Source: an uncultured Lachnospiraceae bacterium (GTDB lineage: Bacteria; Bacillota; Clostridia; Lachnospirales; Lachnospiraceae). Taken from it: a DNA stretch of 64,000 bases. Location of the stretch: positions 62,001-126,000 of the forward strand of contig CAMNTM010000007.1 in NCBI GenBank assembly GCA_946558465.1, written 5' to 3'. The translations under genes and the position numbers were made by a program. Below the pieces are notes generated by a model. That model saw only the letters and a list, made by a program, of their open reading frames with translations, did no database searches and had not been told where the DNA came from. Below, one piece after another: positions 45,123 through 53,354 of the stretch (position 1 is its first letter; each line of letters begins with the position of its first letter).

Positions 45123-47048
45123 TTAATCTTCTTTTACTGTCTCGCGGATAATCTTCCCTTCGATTTCTGCTTTGATTTCCTTTATAAATGTCTGTAAGTC
45201 TTTCTGGCCTTCATCTCCTGCAAAACGGCTTCTCACAGATACCAGGCCGGACTCCTCTTCCTTCGCGCCAACAACAAGCATATACGGAATTTTATTCATC
45301 TGAGCCTCACGGATCTTATAACCGATCTTCTCAGCTCTTGTATCCATCTCTGCACGGATACCTGCCTCATTCAAAGCTTCGTTTACCTTTTCTGCATATG
45401 CCATGTATTTGTCGGAAATCGGAAGCACCTTTACCTGTACCGGTGCAAGCCAGGTAGGAAATGCTCCTGCAAAATGCTCAATCAAAATACCAATAAAACG
45501 TTCAATAGAACCGAATGCAACACGATGAATCATAATCGGACGATGCTTTTCTCCGTCAGCTCCCGTATATTCCAGATCAAATCTCTGAGGCATCTGCATA
45601 TCAAGCTGAATCGTGCCGCACTGCCATGTTCTTCCGATAGAATCTTCCAGATGGAAGTCAATCTTCGGACCATAGAATGCTCCGTCTCCTTCATTTATCA
45701 CATAGTCTAGACCCAGATCATCAAGAGCTCCCCTCAAACCGTCTGTAGCCAGCTCCCAGTCCTCGTCACTTCCCATACTGTCTTCCGGACGTGTAGAAAG
45801 CTCTACATGATATTTAAACCCAAACAAATTATAAACCTCATCAATCAGGCCTGCCACCCCTTTAATCTCGTCTCGAATCTGCTCCGGAGTCATAAAAATA
45901 TGTGCGTCATCCTGCGTAAAGCAGCGGACACGCATCAGCCCATGAAGCTGTCCTGACTTTTCATGGCGGTGAACCAGTCCTAACTCCCCTGCACGAAGCG
46001 GAAGATCCTTGTAGGAGCGCGGCTCTGATTTATATACCAGCATTCCTCCCGGGCAGTTCATAGGCTTAACTGCAAAATCCTCATCATCAATTTTAGTCGT
46101 ATACATATTGTCTTTATAGTGATCCCAGTGTCCGGAATTCTCCCACAGATGACGGCTTAAAATAATCGGTGTTGCGATTTCCACATAACCTTTTTTCCTG
46201 TGCAGTTCTCTCCAATAATCAAGCAGCGTATTTTTCAGCACCATTCCCTTTGGAAGGAAAAACGGGAAACCCGGTCCTTCCTCACACATCATAAAAAGTC
46301 CTAATTCTCTGCCAAGTTTTCTATGATCCCGTTTTTTAGCCTCTTCCATCATGTGAAGATACTCGTCAAGCTCTGCTTTCTTCGGATAAGATACCCCGTA
46401 GATTCTCGTCAGCATCTTATTTTTCTCACTGCCTCTCCAGTAGGCGCCTGCAAGACTTGTAAGCTTAAATGCCTTCACGGGCTTTGTGCTCATAAGATGC
46501 GGACCCGCACACAGATCTGTAAATTCACCCTGGCTGTAAAAGCTGATTTCCTCGCCCTCAGGAAGGTCCTCGATAAGCTCCACCTTATAGGGTTCGTTTT
46601 TCTCTTTAAAATATGCAATCGCTTCATCTCTAGGCTTGGTAAATCTTTCAATCGGCAGATTTTCCTTAACAATTTTTTTCATCTCCGCCTCAATCTTCTC
46701 CAGATCCTCCGGCGCAAACGGAGTCTCTCTGTCTAAATCATAGTAAAAGCCATGCTCAATAGAAGGCCCGATTGCAAGCTTTGTCTCAGGATAGAGCCGT
46801 TTCACTGCCTGGGCAAGAATATGAGACGTAGTGTGAAAAAATGCTCCCCTTCCATCCTCCGAGCCAAAGGTAAGAATCTCAAGCTCACAATCCCCGGTAA
46901 TCTCTGTCCGGAGATCCGAAAGCTTCCCATTTATCTTCACAGCCGTGGCTGCTCTTGCCAGACCCTCGCTTATGTCCTTTGCAATATCAACAGCCGGCAT
47001 ACTTTTTTCATACTCTTTTACAGAACCGTTCTTCAATGTAATTTTCAT
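45123..47048 (-). CDS. thrS: Threonyl-tRNA synthetase
   Basis: 641 residues, full length. TGS domain (about 1-62), the editing domain with HHxxxH-like HILAQAVKRL, then the class II core with VHRHEKSGQLHGLMRVR (motif 2), the zinc Cys in MNCPGG, and motif 3 in HRVAFGSIERFIGILIEH. The anticodon-binding domain lies at about 540-640. It is the third gene of an operon headed by a Thr T-box, 3 bp after the thioesterase gene. Confidence 0.98.
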   Translation of the reverse strand: MKITLKNGSVKEYEKSMPAVDIAKDISEGLARAATAVKINGKLSDLRTEITGDCELEILTFGSEDGRGAFFHTTSHILAQAVKRLYPETKLAIGPSIEHGFYYDLDRETPFAPEDLEKIEAEMKKIVKENLPIERFTKPRDEAIAYFKEKNEPYKVELIEDLPEGEEISFYSQGEFTDLCAGPHLMSTKPVKAFKLTSLAGAYWRGSEKNKMLTRIYGVSYPKKAELDEYLHMMEEAKKRDHRKLGRELGLFMMCEEGPGFPFFLPKGMVLKNTLLDYWRELHRKKGYVEIATPIILSRHLWENSGHWDHYKDNMYTTKIDDEDFAVKPMNCPGGMLVYKSEPRSYKDLPLRAGELGLVHRHEKSGQLHGLMRVRCFTQDDAHIFMTPEQIRDEIKGVAGLIDEVYNLFGFKYHVELSTRPEDSMGSDEDWELATDGLRGALDDLGLDYVINEGDGAFYGPKIDFHLEDSIGRTWQCGTIQLDMQMPQRFDLEYTGADGEKHRPIMIHRVAFGSIERFIGILIEHFAGAFPTWLAPVQVKVLPISDKYMAYAEKVNEALNEAGIRAEMDTRAEKIGYKIREAQMNKIPYMLVVGAKEEESGLVSVRSRFAGDEGQKDLQTFIKEIKAEIEGKIIRETVKED

Positions 47049-47051
47049 CTC

Positions 47052-47540
47052 TTATTCCTCTCTCTTTCTTTCATTTTTATGATCTTTCATTTTAATTCTT
47101 TTTAATTTTTTCTTTTTATGCTCCTCCAGGACGCCCCGCAGCATATCATGAAATTCCGGCTGTGCATGCTTTAGCGCCAGCGGCCTTCCATCCCGGTCTA
47201 TAAAGCAGTGCTTCGAGGTCCCTCGGCAGTGTACCATCTCAGTCCTGTCACTGATAACCTCATAGGCAACCGTCAGCTTGATTCCATTATATTCCTTAAT
47301 ATACGTCTCTATGGAAACCGTGTCTCCGAAATGAACCATCCTAAGATAATCCGCCTCTACCGACAATACCGGGCTTAATATTCCCTGCTCCTCCATCCTG
47401 TCATAGCCAAGCCCCATCTGCTCCATCAGATCCGTTCTCGCCTCCTCAAACCAGCGGATATAATTCGAATGATGCACAATCCCCATCTGGTCCGTTTCAT
47501 AATATTGTACCTTGTGCCTGTAAATTTTCCATTCGCTCAT
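47052..47540 (-). CDS. Hotdog-fold acyl-CoA thioesterase
   Basis: 162 residues from the ATG at 47540 (RBS AGAGGAG); codons further upstream fall in the aldo/keto reductase. The 4HBT motif YYETDQMGIVHHSNYIRWFEEART contains the catalytic Asp. A Lys/Arg-rich tail (about 140-162) is odd for the family. It hydrolyses acyl-CoAs of unknown chain length. It lies 20 bp downstream of the aldo/keto reductase and 3 bp upstream of thrS, in a Thr T-box operon, which is hard to explain metabolically. Confidence 0.87.
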   Translation of the reverse strand: MSEWKIYRHKVQYYETDQMGIVHHSNYIRWFEEARTDLMEQMGLGYDRMEEQGILSPVLSVEADYLRMVHFGDTVSIETYIKEYNGIKLTVAYEVISDRTEMVHCRGTSKHCFIDRDGRPLALKHAQPEFHDMLRGVLEEHKKKKLKRIKMKDHKNERKREE

Positions 47541-47560
47541 ATTTTTACTCCTCTGTATAT

Positions 47561-48415
47561 TTAAAAACGTACCCTGGCAAAATCCGGATGCTCTCCGGAC
47601 CATCCGGCCGGCGGCATCGTGCCGATACGGTACATATCCTCCCTGCTGATTTCAAATCCAAATACGTCCTGATTCTGCTTCATCCTGTCATAGCTTGACG
47701 CCTTCGGAAGCGGAATTACACCTCTTTGAACCGCATAGCGGATACAAAGCTGAGCCGGAGACACCCCGTATTTCTCAGAAAGCTCGGTAAGAAGCTCATG
47801 CTCAAGCACTCTCTTTCTGCCAAGCGGGCTCCATGCCTGGACGATAATTCCTCTCTCCTGGCAATAGCTTACAGTCATCTCCTGCGTATGTCCCGGATGG
47901 AACTCTATCTGATCCACAGCAGGAACCATTTCACTGTTTTCAGCCAAAACCTCCAGATGCTGAGGAAGAAAATTGCTTACACCGGCAGCTCTTATCCGCC
48001 CTTCCCTGCAAAGCTCCTCCATCACTTTCCAGGTTTCAAGCACCAGGTGCTTCCAGTCCTTATAGTCATGGTTCGGGCACGGCCAGTGTATCAAATAGAG
48101 ATCCAGATAATCCGTCTGAAGCTTCTCAAGAGAATTTTCAAAGGAGCGTCTTGTTCCCTCTTCCCCCAGATCACCGCTCCATACCTTAGAGCTTAAAAAC
48201 AACTCCTTCCTGTCAATCCCGGACCGGATAACAGCTCTTCCGATATCCTCCTCATTCTGATAAAATGCCGCCGTATCAAAATAGCGATAGCCGGCGCGAA
48301 GTGCCGTCTCAATTCCTTCTGCACCGTTTCCGGCAGCTGCTTTGTAGGTGCCGAACCCAATACATGGAATTCTTACCCCGTTATTCAGCTTATAACAATC
48401 ATACATCGACTCCAT
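47561..48415 (-). CDS. Aldo/keto reductase
   Basis: 284 residues from ATG 48415, 12 nt after GGAGG; a TTG 6 nt after it, two codons earlier, is possible too. The AKR barrel shows the catalytic Asp-Tyr (YRYFDTAAFYQNE), Lys in LFLSSKVWSGD and His in LIHWPCPNHD, plus the NADPH-binding C-terminus IPLPKAS. It reduces carbonyls of unknown identity. It is the first gene after the Thr T-box leader. Confidence 0.92.
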   Translation of the reverse strand: MESMYDCYKLNNGVRIPCIGFGTYKAAAGNGAEGIETALRAGYRYFDTAAFYQNEEDIGRAVIRSGIDRKELFLSSKVWSGDLGEEGTRRSFENSLEKLQTDYLDLYLIHWPCPNHDYKDWKHLVLETWKVMEELCREGRIRAAGVSNFLPQHLEVLAENSEMVPAVDQIEFHPGHTQEMTVSYCQERGIIVQAWSPLGRKRVLEHELLTELSEKYGVSPAQLCIRYAVQRGVIPLPKASSYDRMKQNQDVFGFEISREDMYRIGTMPPAGWSGEHPDFARVRF

Positions 48416-48493
48416 CTGCAATCACATCCTCCTTATGTATTTCTTGTATTTTGTAATATCTGGAACTAAAATTAGTTTTATCCCCTTACAGCT

Positions 48494-48745
48494 AAAAAGT
48501 CCCTCACAGCAAAATCCACATTGCTGCAAGGGACGAGTCTTTCTTACTCGCGGTTCCACCCCGCTTGATCCGGCAGACTGCCGGAACCACTTCATTTATG
48601 ATGATAACGGAATCACCGGACTGCTTTACAGCCGCTCAGAGGTAGTTTTCAGAAGGTTCCGTAAATAAGAAGCTTTCAGCCCGCGGCTTCTTTTCTCTTT
48701 CATTCCTTTCCCAGCCTACTCGTCTCGTCAATGCGTTCTCAATAT
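48494..48745 (-). promoter_or_regulatory. T-box riboswitch, predicted tRNA-Thr specific
   Basis: The minus-strand transcript has the T-box sequence GCGGGGTGGAACCGCG (about 48549-48564), followed by the terminator at 48494-48534. That stem is 14 bp with two wobbles, then TTTTT. Stem I ends CTGAAAACTACCTCTGAGC; by alignment with the other T-box here the specifier is ACT (48644-48646), with ACC next to it, both Thr codons. It commands the aldo/keto reductase, thioesterase and thrS. The overlapping TAC would be Tyr but does not fit the position. Confidence 0.88.
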
Positions 48746-48751
48746 GTTACC

Positions 48752-48780
48752 ATTATAGGCACCGGCCGGCAGTTTGTCAA
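48752..48780 (-). promoter_or_regulatory. Promoter of the Thr T-box operon
   Basis: Consensus TTGACA (48775-48780) and TATAAT (48752-48757) with a 17-bp spacer on the minus strand. A 60-bp palindrome starts 1 bp beyond the -35 hexamer. Confidence 0.85.
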
Positions 48781-48781
48781 G

Positions 48782-48841
48782 TTGGGGACGGGGTAAAATG
48801 AGAAATACCCCGGGGTATTTCTCATTTTACCCCGTCCCCAA
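48782..48841. repeat. 60-bp perfect palindrome next to the Thr operon promoter
   Basis: 30-bp arms with no spacer; the left arm starts TTGGGGACGGGGTAAAATGA. It fills the space between the stop codon of the ydcF-like gene and the -35 hexamer of the Thr T-box promoter. It shares GGGACGGGGTA and GGGGTATTTCT with the palindrome at 62290. It has no T-run, so it is not an ordinary terminator. Confidence 0.85.
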
Positions 48842-49525
48842 TTAAACCAGCATTTTTATCAATGCGAAAATTTCCCGCACCATATAATTCAAGAAACACA
48901 CCGGATGGCATCCCGCCGGCAGCGCTTTCAGATTTCGATATCCCAGCTTTCTCGCATAGCAGCATGCACGATACATATGATAATTATTTGTCACAATGCC
49001 GACCGGAGCGCCCATATCCCGGATATATTCTGCAGAATATCTTAGATTTTCTTCTGTCGTCCTTGATCTGTCCTCCTTAATAATCCGCCTCTTTTCGATT
49101 CCCCGGCTTCTCAGATACTGCTCCATAGCAAGCGCCTCTGTAATATCCTCGCCTCTGCCCCGGCCGCCGGAAACTATAGCTACAGTTTCAGGATTATCCT
49201 CCAGATACTTTCTCGCACGCTCGACTCTGCGGTAAAGAGAGCCTGTAAGCTCCTTCCCCCGAACCTGTGCTCCCAGTACCACCAGATACGGAATATTCCG
49301 ATCTGACGACGGAATCATTCCTATAACAATTCTAAGCGCCGCCAGAGAAAATACTGCTGCGCCTCCCCAAAATACCGGCGCTGCCGTCTGAAGATTAAAT
49401 CTCCCCAGAAATAAAAAGGTACACCCTGCGAAGATCCAGAAACGTGAAAATGTTGTATTCCATCTTTTCAGTACCATGCACAAAACCAGATAGTAACCCA
49501 GACAGAAAATACCTAAAAGCTGCAT
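48842..49525 (-). CDS. YdcF/DUF218-family membrane protein
   Basis: 227 residues. The likely start is an ATG at 49525 sharing one base with the stop codon of the SEC-C gene (TAATG), i.e. translational coupling. The N-terminus has two or three hydrophobic segments (about 1-75). The DUF218 domain follows with [41 protein letters not shown] and [13 protein letters not shown]. Homologues (SanA/YdcF) are envelope proteins of uncertain role, some acting in polysaccharide handling. A 60-bp palindrome abuts the stop codon. Confidence 0.87.
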   Translation of the reverse strand: MQLLGIFCLGYYLVLCMVLKRWNTTFSRFWIFAGCTFLFLGRFNLQTAAPVFWGGAAVFSLAALRIVIGMIPSSDRNIPYLVVLGAQVRGKELTGSLYRRVERARKYLEDNPETVAIVSGGRGRGEDITEALAMEQYLRSRGIEKRRIIKEDRSRTTEENLRYSAEYIRDMGAPVGIVTNNYHMYRACCYARKLGYRNLKALPAGCHPVCFLNYMVREIFALIKMLV

Positions 49526-50031
49526 TATCTGCCGCAGCACTTTTTATACTTTTTCCCGGAACCGCACGGACACGGGTCATTACGCCCGATCTTCTTCCCT
49601 TTGCGGATGGTAGTCGATTCCTTCTGCTCCTTATAAAGTCTCTTGCGCTCCTCCTGGGAATAGACAGCCTCCCACTGCGGAAGCTCATACAGCCAGTCCG
49701 CCTTTGCTGCCACCATATTTTTGTACAGCTTTTCCTTATCAAAGGCAAGACTTACCTCTGTATTCTCATCCATTGTCTCAATCGGGTTTGCCTCCTTCAG
49801 GCTGTCATTAATGCCGTCTAAAAAGCCCGCCATCGTAAGAACCTCCTGCCCGTATTTTTCGGCAAGCTCCTTAACAGTACCCTTCACCTCTTCATCTGGA
49901 TTTGTAAGCAGCTGCTCATAAATCCCCTTTTCAATCTCAAAATAACTGTTCCAGAATCTCTGAAGCTGTCCGCGGTCTGCGCTTTCATCGTAGGCCATAT
50001 CTCTCCACTGCTCTAATAATGTACGACTCAT
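49525..50031 (-). CDS. SEC-C motif protein
   Basis: 168 residues from the ATG at 50031, 9 nt after AGGAG; an upstream ATG at 50055 is also in frame. Helical and acidic through about residue 140. The C-terminus [20 protein letters not shown] is the SEC-C zinc motif (CxC-x8-CC) familiar from SecA tails and small stand-alone proteins. It probably binds Zn2+ and ribosome or nucleic-acid partners; function unknown. It is followed by ydcF through overlapping stop and start. Confidence 0.88.
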   Translation of the reverse strand: MSRTLLEQWRDMAYDESADRGQLQRFWNSYFEIEKGIYEQLLTNPDEEVKGTVKELAEKYGQEVLTMAGFLDGINDSLKEANPIETMDENTEVSLAFDKEKLYKNMVAAKADWLYELPQWEAVYSQEERKRLYKEQKESTTIRKGKKIGRNDPCPCGSGKKYKKCCGR

Positions 50032-50183
50032 ATTATCATACTCCTTTGTACTCATTTTCCTGCCGCTGCATCCTATTACATAAGCCTCTGTTCATGACAT
50101 CATCACATGCAAAAATCAAACAGCGGTATGCATGCTATATTATAAAACACTTTCCCTCATTTTCAAAGTATTATTTTGAAGGT

Positions 50184-50212
50184 TTGCTTTTTTTCTCTAA
50201 TCTGTATATAAT
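50184..50212 (+). promoter_or_regulatory. Promoter of the small two-helix protein gene
   Basis: TTGCTT (50184-50189) and TATAAT (50207-50212) with a 17-bp spacer, 28 bp ahead of the ATG. Confidence 0.7.
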
Positions 50213-50240
50213 AGTACCAGAAGAAAGGCGGTGTCATTTT

Positions 50241-50492
50241 ATGAAACTTAAGCGGCTCTTGGCTCTCATCGGTGCGGTTCTTTTATTCGGCATGTACGCC
50301 TGCACCTTAATTTTTGCACTTACGGACCACTCTGCAGCGAAAGGCCTTCTAAAGGCTTCCATTGCATGTACCATCATACTTCCGGTACTTTTGTATGCCT
50401 ATACGCTGGTATATCAGATTGACAGAAAATCCTCTGGCAGTGCAGACCAGCACAGAGGCAGCAAGACGGATACAGAAAAGACAGATTCCTGA
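50241..50492 (+). CDS. Small two-helix membrane protein
   Basis: 83 residues from the ATG at 50241, with its own promoter, an AAAGGCGGT Shine-Dalgarno and a terminator, so it looks like a real monocistronic gene. Two hydrophobic helices (about 5-27 and 35-58) flank a short loop, followed by a hydrophilic Ser/Lys/Thr tail. The last codons form the left arm of the terminator. I do not recognise the family; a helical-hairpin membrane protein is all that can be said. Confidence 0.75.
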   Translation: MKLKRLLALIGAVLLFGMYACTLIFALTDHSAAKGLLKASIACTIILPVLLYAYTLVYQIDRKSSGSADQHRGSKTDTEKTDS

Positions 50493-50519
50493 TTTGTGAA
50501 ATATCGGAATCTGTCTTTT
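50476..50519 (+). terminator. Terminator overlapping the end of the small membrane gene
   Basis: Perfect 14-bp arms AAAAGACAGATTCC (50476-50489, within the coding sequence) and its complement (50506-50519), followed by TTTTTA. Stop codon lies in the loop. Confidence 0.88.
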
Positions 50520-50530
50520 TATTTATCTAT

Positions 50531-50692
50531 CTATACATACAAATCCGCCAGCATCCACATCCGATTTACAGGCAGTATCTTTTTCTGACCCTTGCGCTGC
50601 TTTTCTTCCTTTTCCTTTATTTTTTTTCTCTTCGTAAGGTATTCTTCCATTGATATTACTTCCGGGGAATCCGCTCTTTTATTCTGCTGCAT
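50531..50692 (-). CDS. Small basic protein of unknown function
   Basis: 53 residues from ATG 50692, six nt after GGAGGT, a strong ribosome-binding site that supports a real gene. Very hydrophilic and Lys/Glu-rich (EEYLTKRKKIKEKEEKQRKG), ending NRMWMLADLYV. No known domain. It sits between the small two-helix gene and the 76-residue gene, all minor products near the LytTR pair. Confidence 0.6.
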   Translation of the reverse strand: MQQNKRADSPEVISMEEYLTKRKKIKEKEEKQRKGQKKILPVNRMWMLADLYV

Positions 50693-50782
50693 CCTATTAC
50701 CTCCATTCTGCCGTAAGCCTTTCTCATATATAGAATATGCCGAAGGCCTTACTCCCGCCTTACTATTATATTGGCACAAGAT

Positions 50783-50831
50783 ACATTTTATGCCTGTTTT
50801 TTACTTCCTCTACATTGTATGCATAAAATGT
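50783..50831. repeat. 11-bp-arm inverted repeat in a small intergenic gap
   Basis: ACATTTTATGC (50783-50793) and GCATAAAATGT (50821-50831) separated by 27 bp, in the 190-bp gap between the 53- and 76-residue genes. No T-run follows. Might be a dyad or a weak hairpin. Confidence 0.45.
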
Positions 50832-50884
50832 GTCCGCGGTATGGCAGAATTCTAAAAATTCGGTAATGGTTTTCTTAATCAGTT

Positions 50885-51115
50885 TTAAGAATTTATATCA
50901 CTCTCCTTCTCATAGTAATCTCTCACTTTTCTTACTGCACGAATTTCATGAGAAAGCTCTTCAATTCTGTCCTTCATCCTCTTCTCATTTTCTGCAGATA
51001 ACCCTCCGCTGTTTGTGCTGGCTACCTTAATCAGCATCGCATTTTGAAGCTGCTGACGCTCATTTTGAAGCCGGCCTGCCTCACCTGTAAAGTTTGTTCC
51101 CACTTGCACTGACAT
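50885..51115 (-). CDS. Small helical protein of unknown function
   Basis: 76 residues from ATG 51115, about 9-10 nt after AAGGAGAT; an in-frame ATG three codons earlier touches the SD. Predicted helices RLQNERQQLQNAMLIKV (about 15-31) and a coiled coil (about 41-70, EKRMKDRIEELSHEIRAVRKV). No signal peptide or Cys. No family known to me. A TATAAT box and repeated CTGTAYAC sequences precede it, just past the histidine kinase gene. It may be a target of that system. Confidence 0.65.
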   Translation of the reverse strand: MSVQVGTNFTGEAGRLQNERQQLQNAMLIKVASTNSGGLSAENEKRMKDRIEELSHEIRAVRKVRDYYEKESDINS

Positions 51116-51162
51116 TTTTTTCATATCTCCTTTCCAGATAATAATGTTTAAATAATTCTTAT

Positions 51163-51235
51163 ATTATATCGGAAAGGACTGTACACCATATAGCCTGTAT
51201 ACGTAAAGGGAATGTTTTCTTCGTAAACTGTACAC
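51163..51235 (-). promoter_or_regulatory. Promoter with repeated CTGTAYAC elements ahead of the 76-residue gene
   Basis: TATAAT (51163-51168) has no good -35 hexamer. In its place are three copies of CTGTAYAC (51179-51186, 51195-51202, 51228-51235), at starts 16 and 33 bp apart. On the minus strand the distal one reads ACAGTTTAC, fitting 8 of 9 positions of the LytTR half-site consensus. An activator-dependent promoter is inferred. Confidence 0.5.
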
Positions 51236-51238
51236 AAC

Positions 51239-52540
51239 CTATTCTCGGGCAGCTTTTTGGTCAAGACACAGCAGCACGCTGATACGGAAAATCCCATTTT
51301 CTAATTCAGTCTCTACCAGTCCCTGATACTTTTCTGCAGTATTTCTAATATTGCCAAGTCCTGTTCCCTCCTTGATCTCTCCGTCCGGCGGGGAATCGAC
51401 TGTATTCTCTCCTTCAATCAGAAGAAACCGCGTTCTGATTTTTGTCCATATATTCAATGTCTGACCTGTCTTTCCTGACTTCCTGCAGGCGCAGACTGCA
51501 TTATCCATGATATTGGAAAATATCACACATAAATCCATATCATCTACACAAAAATCTTCTGGAATCTGTACGCTGCACGCGGTCTCTATTCCGCACTGCT
51601 CTGCATATCCAAGCTTTTCCTTTAATAGAATATCAAGCACAGCATTACCTGTAGATACAAAAATATCTAAGCTCTCTTTATCCGTGTGAAGATTTTCAGC
51701 GTAGGCTTCTGCTTCCTTAAACCGTTCTTCTTTTAAAAGACCAGACAATATCAACAAATGATTATCAATATCATGCAGAAAAGAAGCATATCTGTCATTT
51801 CTCTTTCTCGCCTCTTCAATATAGTTTTTTTGTACCGCCATCTGTTCCGAAAGCAGCGCCGCTTCCTTCTCCTTCTCCGTCAGAGCAATCATTTTACAGA
51901 AGATTTCCAGAATAAGAAAGAAAATAGAAGCTGACAGGAACATACAAAACAACACTGCAAAGCTCATTTCTATTCCGAAGGAAGCCAGATATTTTTCAAA
52001 AGCGGAGCTGTCCAGCCTCAGGCTGCAGCGGACAATCAGTATAAAACAAATACACGGAAGTAATAAAATATACAGGTAAGGCGAAACAAGCCGATTCCAT
52101 GCAGCAGAGTACCTTCTCCGAATCAATTGCAGTATAAGAAAGAAAATCAGAGCAGATAACGCCGAAGCTAAAATCTGCACAATAGTTCCATAATAATCCA
52201 GCTTTAAATTTGTAGAAATCAGTGACAGCAGAACTGCAGATTCCCCCTCAACGATCGTATAAGCTGTAAAAAGAACTGCCACAGGCGCCGTCATGTCCTT
52301 CCAATGAATTTTAAGAAATACCCTGGCAAACACGATAAATAGTAAAATCATAAATATAAACATACCGGAAAGCTGATATCGGACAGCTGCTGCCGTCAGA
52401 ATACCGCCTGTCGTAAGCCACATAAAAAAATATCTTCTTTCACGAATTTTCACAGCAGAACACAAAAAATCCAGCTCCAGATAACACATGACCTCATTTA
52501 CAACCAACCACCATACATAAACCCAGAGCGGCTCCCTCAT
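51239..52540 (-). CDS. Sensor histidine kinase, AgrC-like GHKL type
   Basis: 433 residues. Six or seven hydrophobic helices form the sensor (about 1-215), followed by a short coiled coil and the kinase core. The phosphorylated His is in FLHDIDNHLLILSGLL near residue 250; the N-box is IFSNIMDNAVCACRK and a G-box is GTGLGNIRN. This is the HPK10 (AgrC/ComD) class that typically senses peptides. It overlaps the response regulator stop/start by 4 bp (ATGA). No AgrB/AgrD peptide genes are visible. Confidence 0.92.
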   Translation of the reverse strand: MREPLWVYVWWLVVNEVMCYLELDFLCSAVKIRERRYFFMWLTTGGILTAAAVRYQLSGMFIFMILLFIVFARVFLKIHWKDMTAPVAVLFTAYTIVEGESAVLLSLISTNLKLDYYGTIVQILASALSALIFFLILQLIRRRYSAAWNRLVSPYLYILLLPCICFILIVRCSLRLDSSAFEKYLASFGIEMSFAVLFCMFLSASIFFLILEIFCKMIALTEKEKEAALLSEQMAVQKNYIEEARKRNDRYASFLHDIDNHLLILSGLLKEERFKEAEAYAENLHTDKESLDIFVSTGNAVLDILLKEKLGYAEQCGIETACSVQIPEDFCVDDMDLCVIFSNIMDNAVCACRKSGKTGQTLNIWTKIRTRFLLIEGENTVDSPPDGEIKEGTGLGNIRNTAEKYQGLVETELENGIFRISVLLCLDQKAARE

Positions 52541-53274
52541 GATATCACTCCTTCCCTGCAGGATTTCAAAAGTCTTTTCATAAATTCTTTCCTCTTCCGC
52601 CGCGAAATCATCACCTTTTCTCCTCCTTCCATCACAGCCGCCCCTTCCTCCTTATCCGTCACGAAGTCCATATTGATAAGGTAGCTTCTGTGACACCGGA
52701 AAAAGTTATCATCAAGTTCCTTTTGCAGAGCATCTAACGTACCTGAGATTTGAATGGTCTCTTTTCTGGTATGTATCAATACCTGATGGTCAAACACTTC
52801 ACAATACACAATATCACAAACCCGTACTCTGGAAGCAGTACCGCCGGATGTAAGAAGAACTGATCTGTCAGAGCCTCTCTTTCCATATCTGTCGTTTTTT
52901 TCACATTCCGCACGCTTTACCGCCTTGTGAAGCGCCGAAAACAGCTTTTTTACATCCACAGGCTTTAAAATATAATGAACTGCCTCCACATCAAATGCCC
53001 GGAACACATACTCTCTGTATGATGTAATAAACATAATCTGACTCTGCTTCCCTTCTCTTCGCAGTTCCTCTGCAATTTTTATCCCGTTCTGACCTGGAAG
53101 CTTAATATCCATCAGGAGAATATCCGGCATTATATCAGAAGCCAAAAGCTCCTCTCCGCTAAAATATACCGTGACATCACCCACAATTCGTCTCTCTTTT
53201 AAGTACTCTATTACCTGCTTCTTCAAAATATCAGCAAAATAAATCTCATCCTCACAAATGACAATTCTCAGCAT
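52537..53274 (-). CDS. LytTR-family response regulator
   Basis: 245 residues from the ATG at 53274 (MLRIVICEDE); the frame extends upstream but lacks a better start. The receiver (about 1-120) has phospho-acceptor Asp in ILLMDIKLPGQNG and the Lys of HYILKPVD. The C-terminal LytTR DNA-binding domain (about 140-240) shows RVRVCDIVYCEVFDHQV and FFRCHRSYLINMDFV. Such proteins bind pairs of direct repeats. It precedes and overlaps its cognate kinase gene. Confidence 0.93.
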   Translation of the reverse strand: MLRIVICEDEIYFADILKKQVIEYLKERRIVGDVTVYFSGEELLASDIMPDILLMDIKLPGQNGIKIAEELRREGKQSQIMFITSYREYVFRAFDVEAVHYILKPVDVKKLFSALHKAVKRAECEKNDRYGKRGSDRSVLLTSGGTASRVRVCDIVYCEVFDHQVLIHTRKETIQISGTLDALQKELDDNFFRCHRSYLINMDFVTDKEEGAAVMEGGEKVMISRRKRKEFMKRLLKSCREGVIS

Positions 53275-53354
53275 AACATACTCCCTTTCCACTAATGAAC
53301 CTTTTATACTGGTAAATATAACATCCTGACACATCCTGTGTTCTCCTCATTCGT

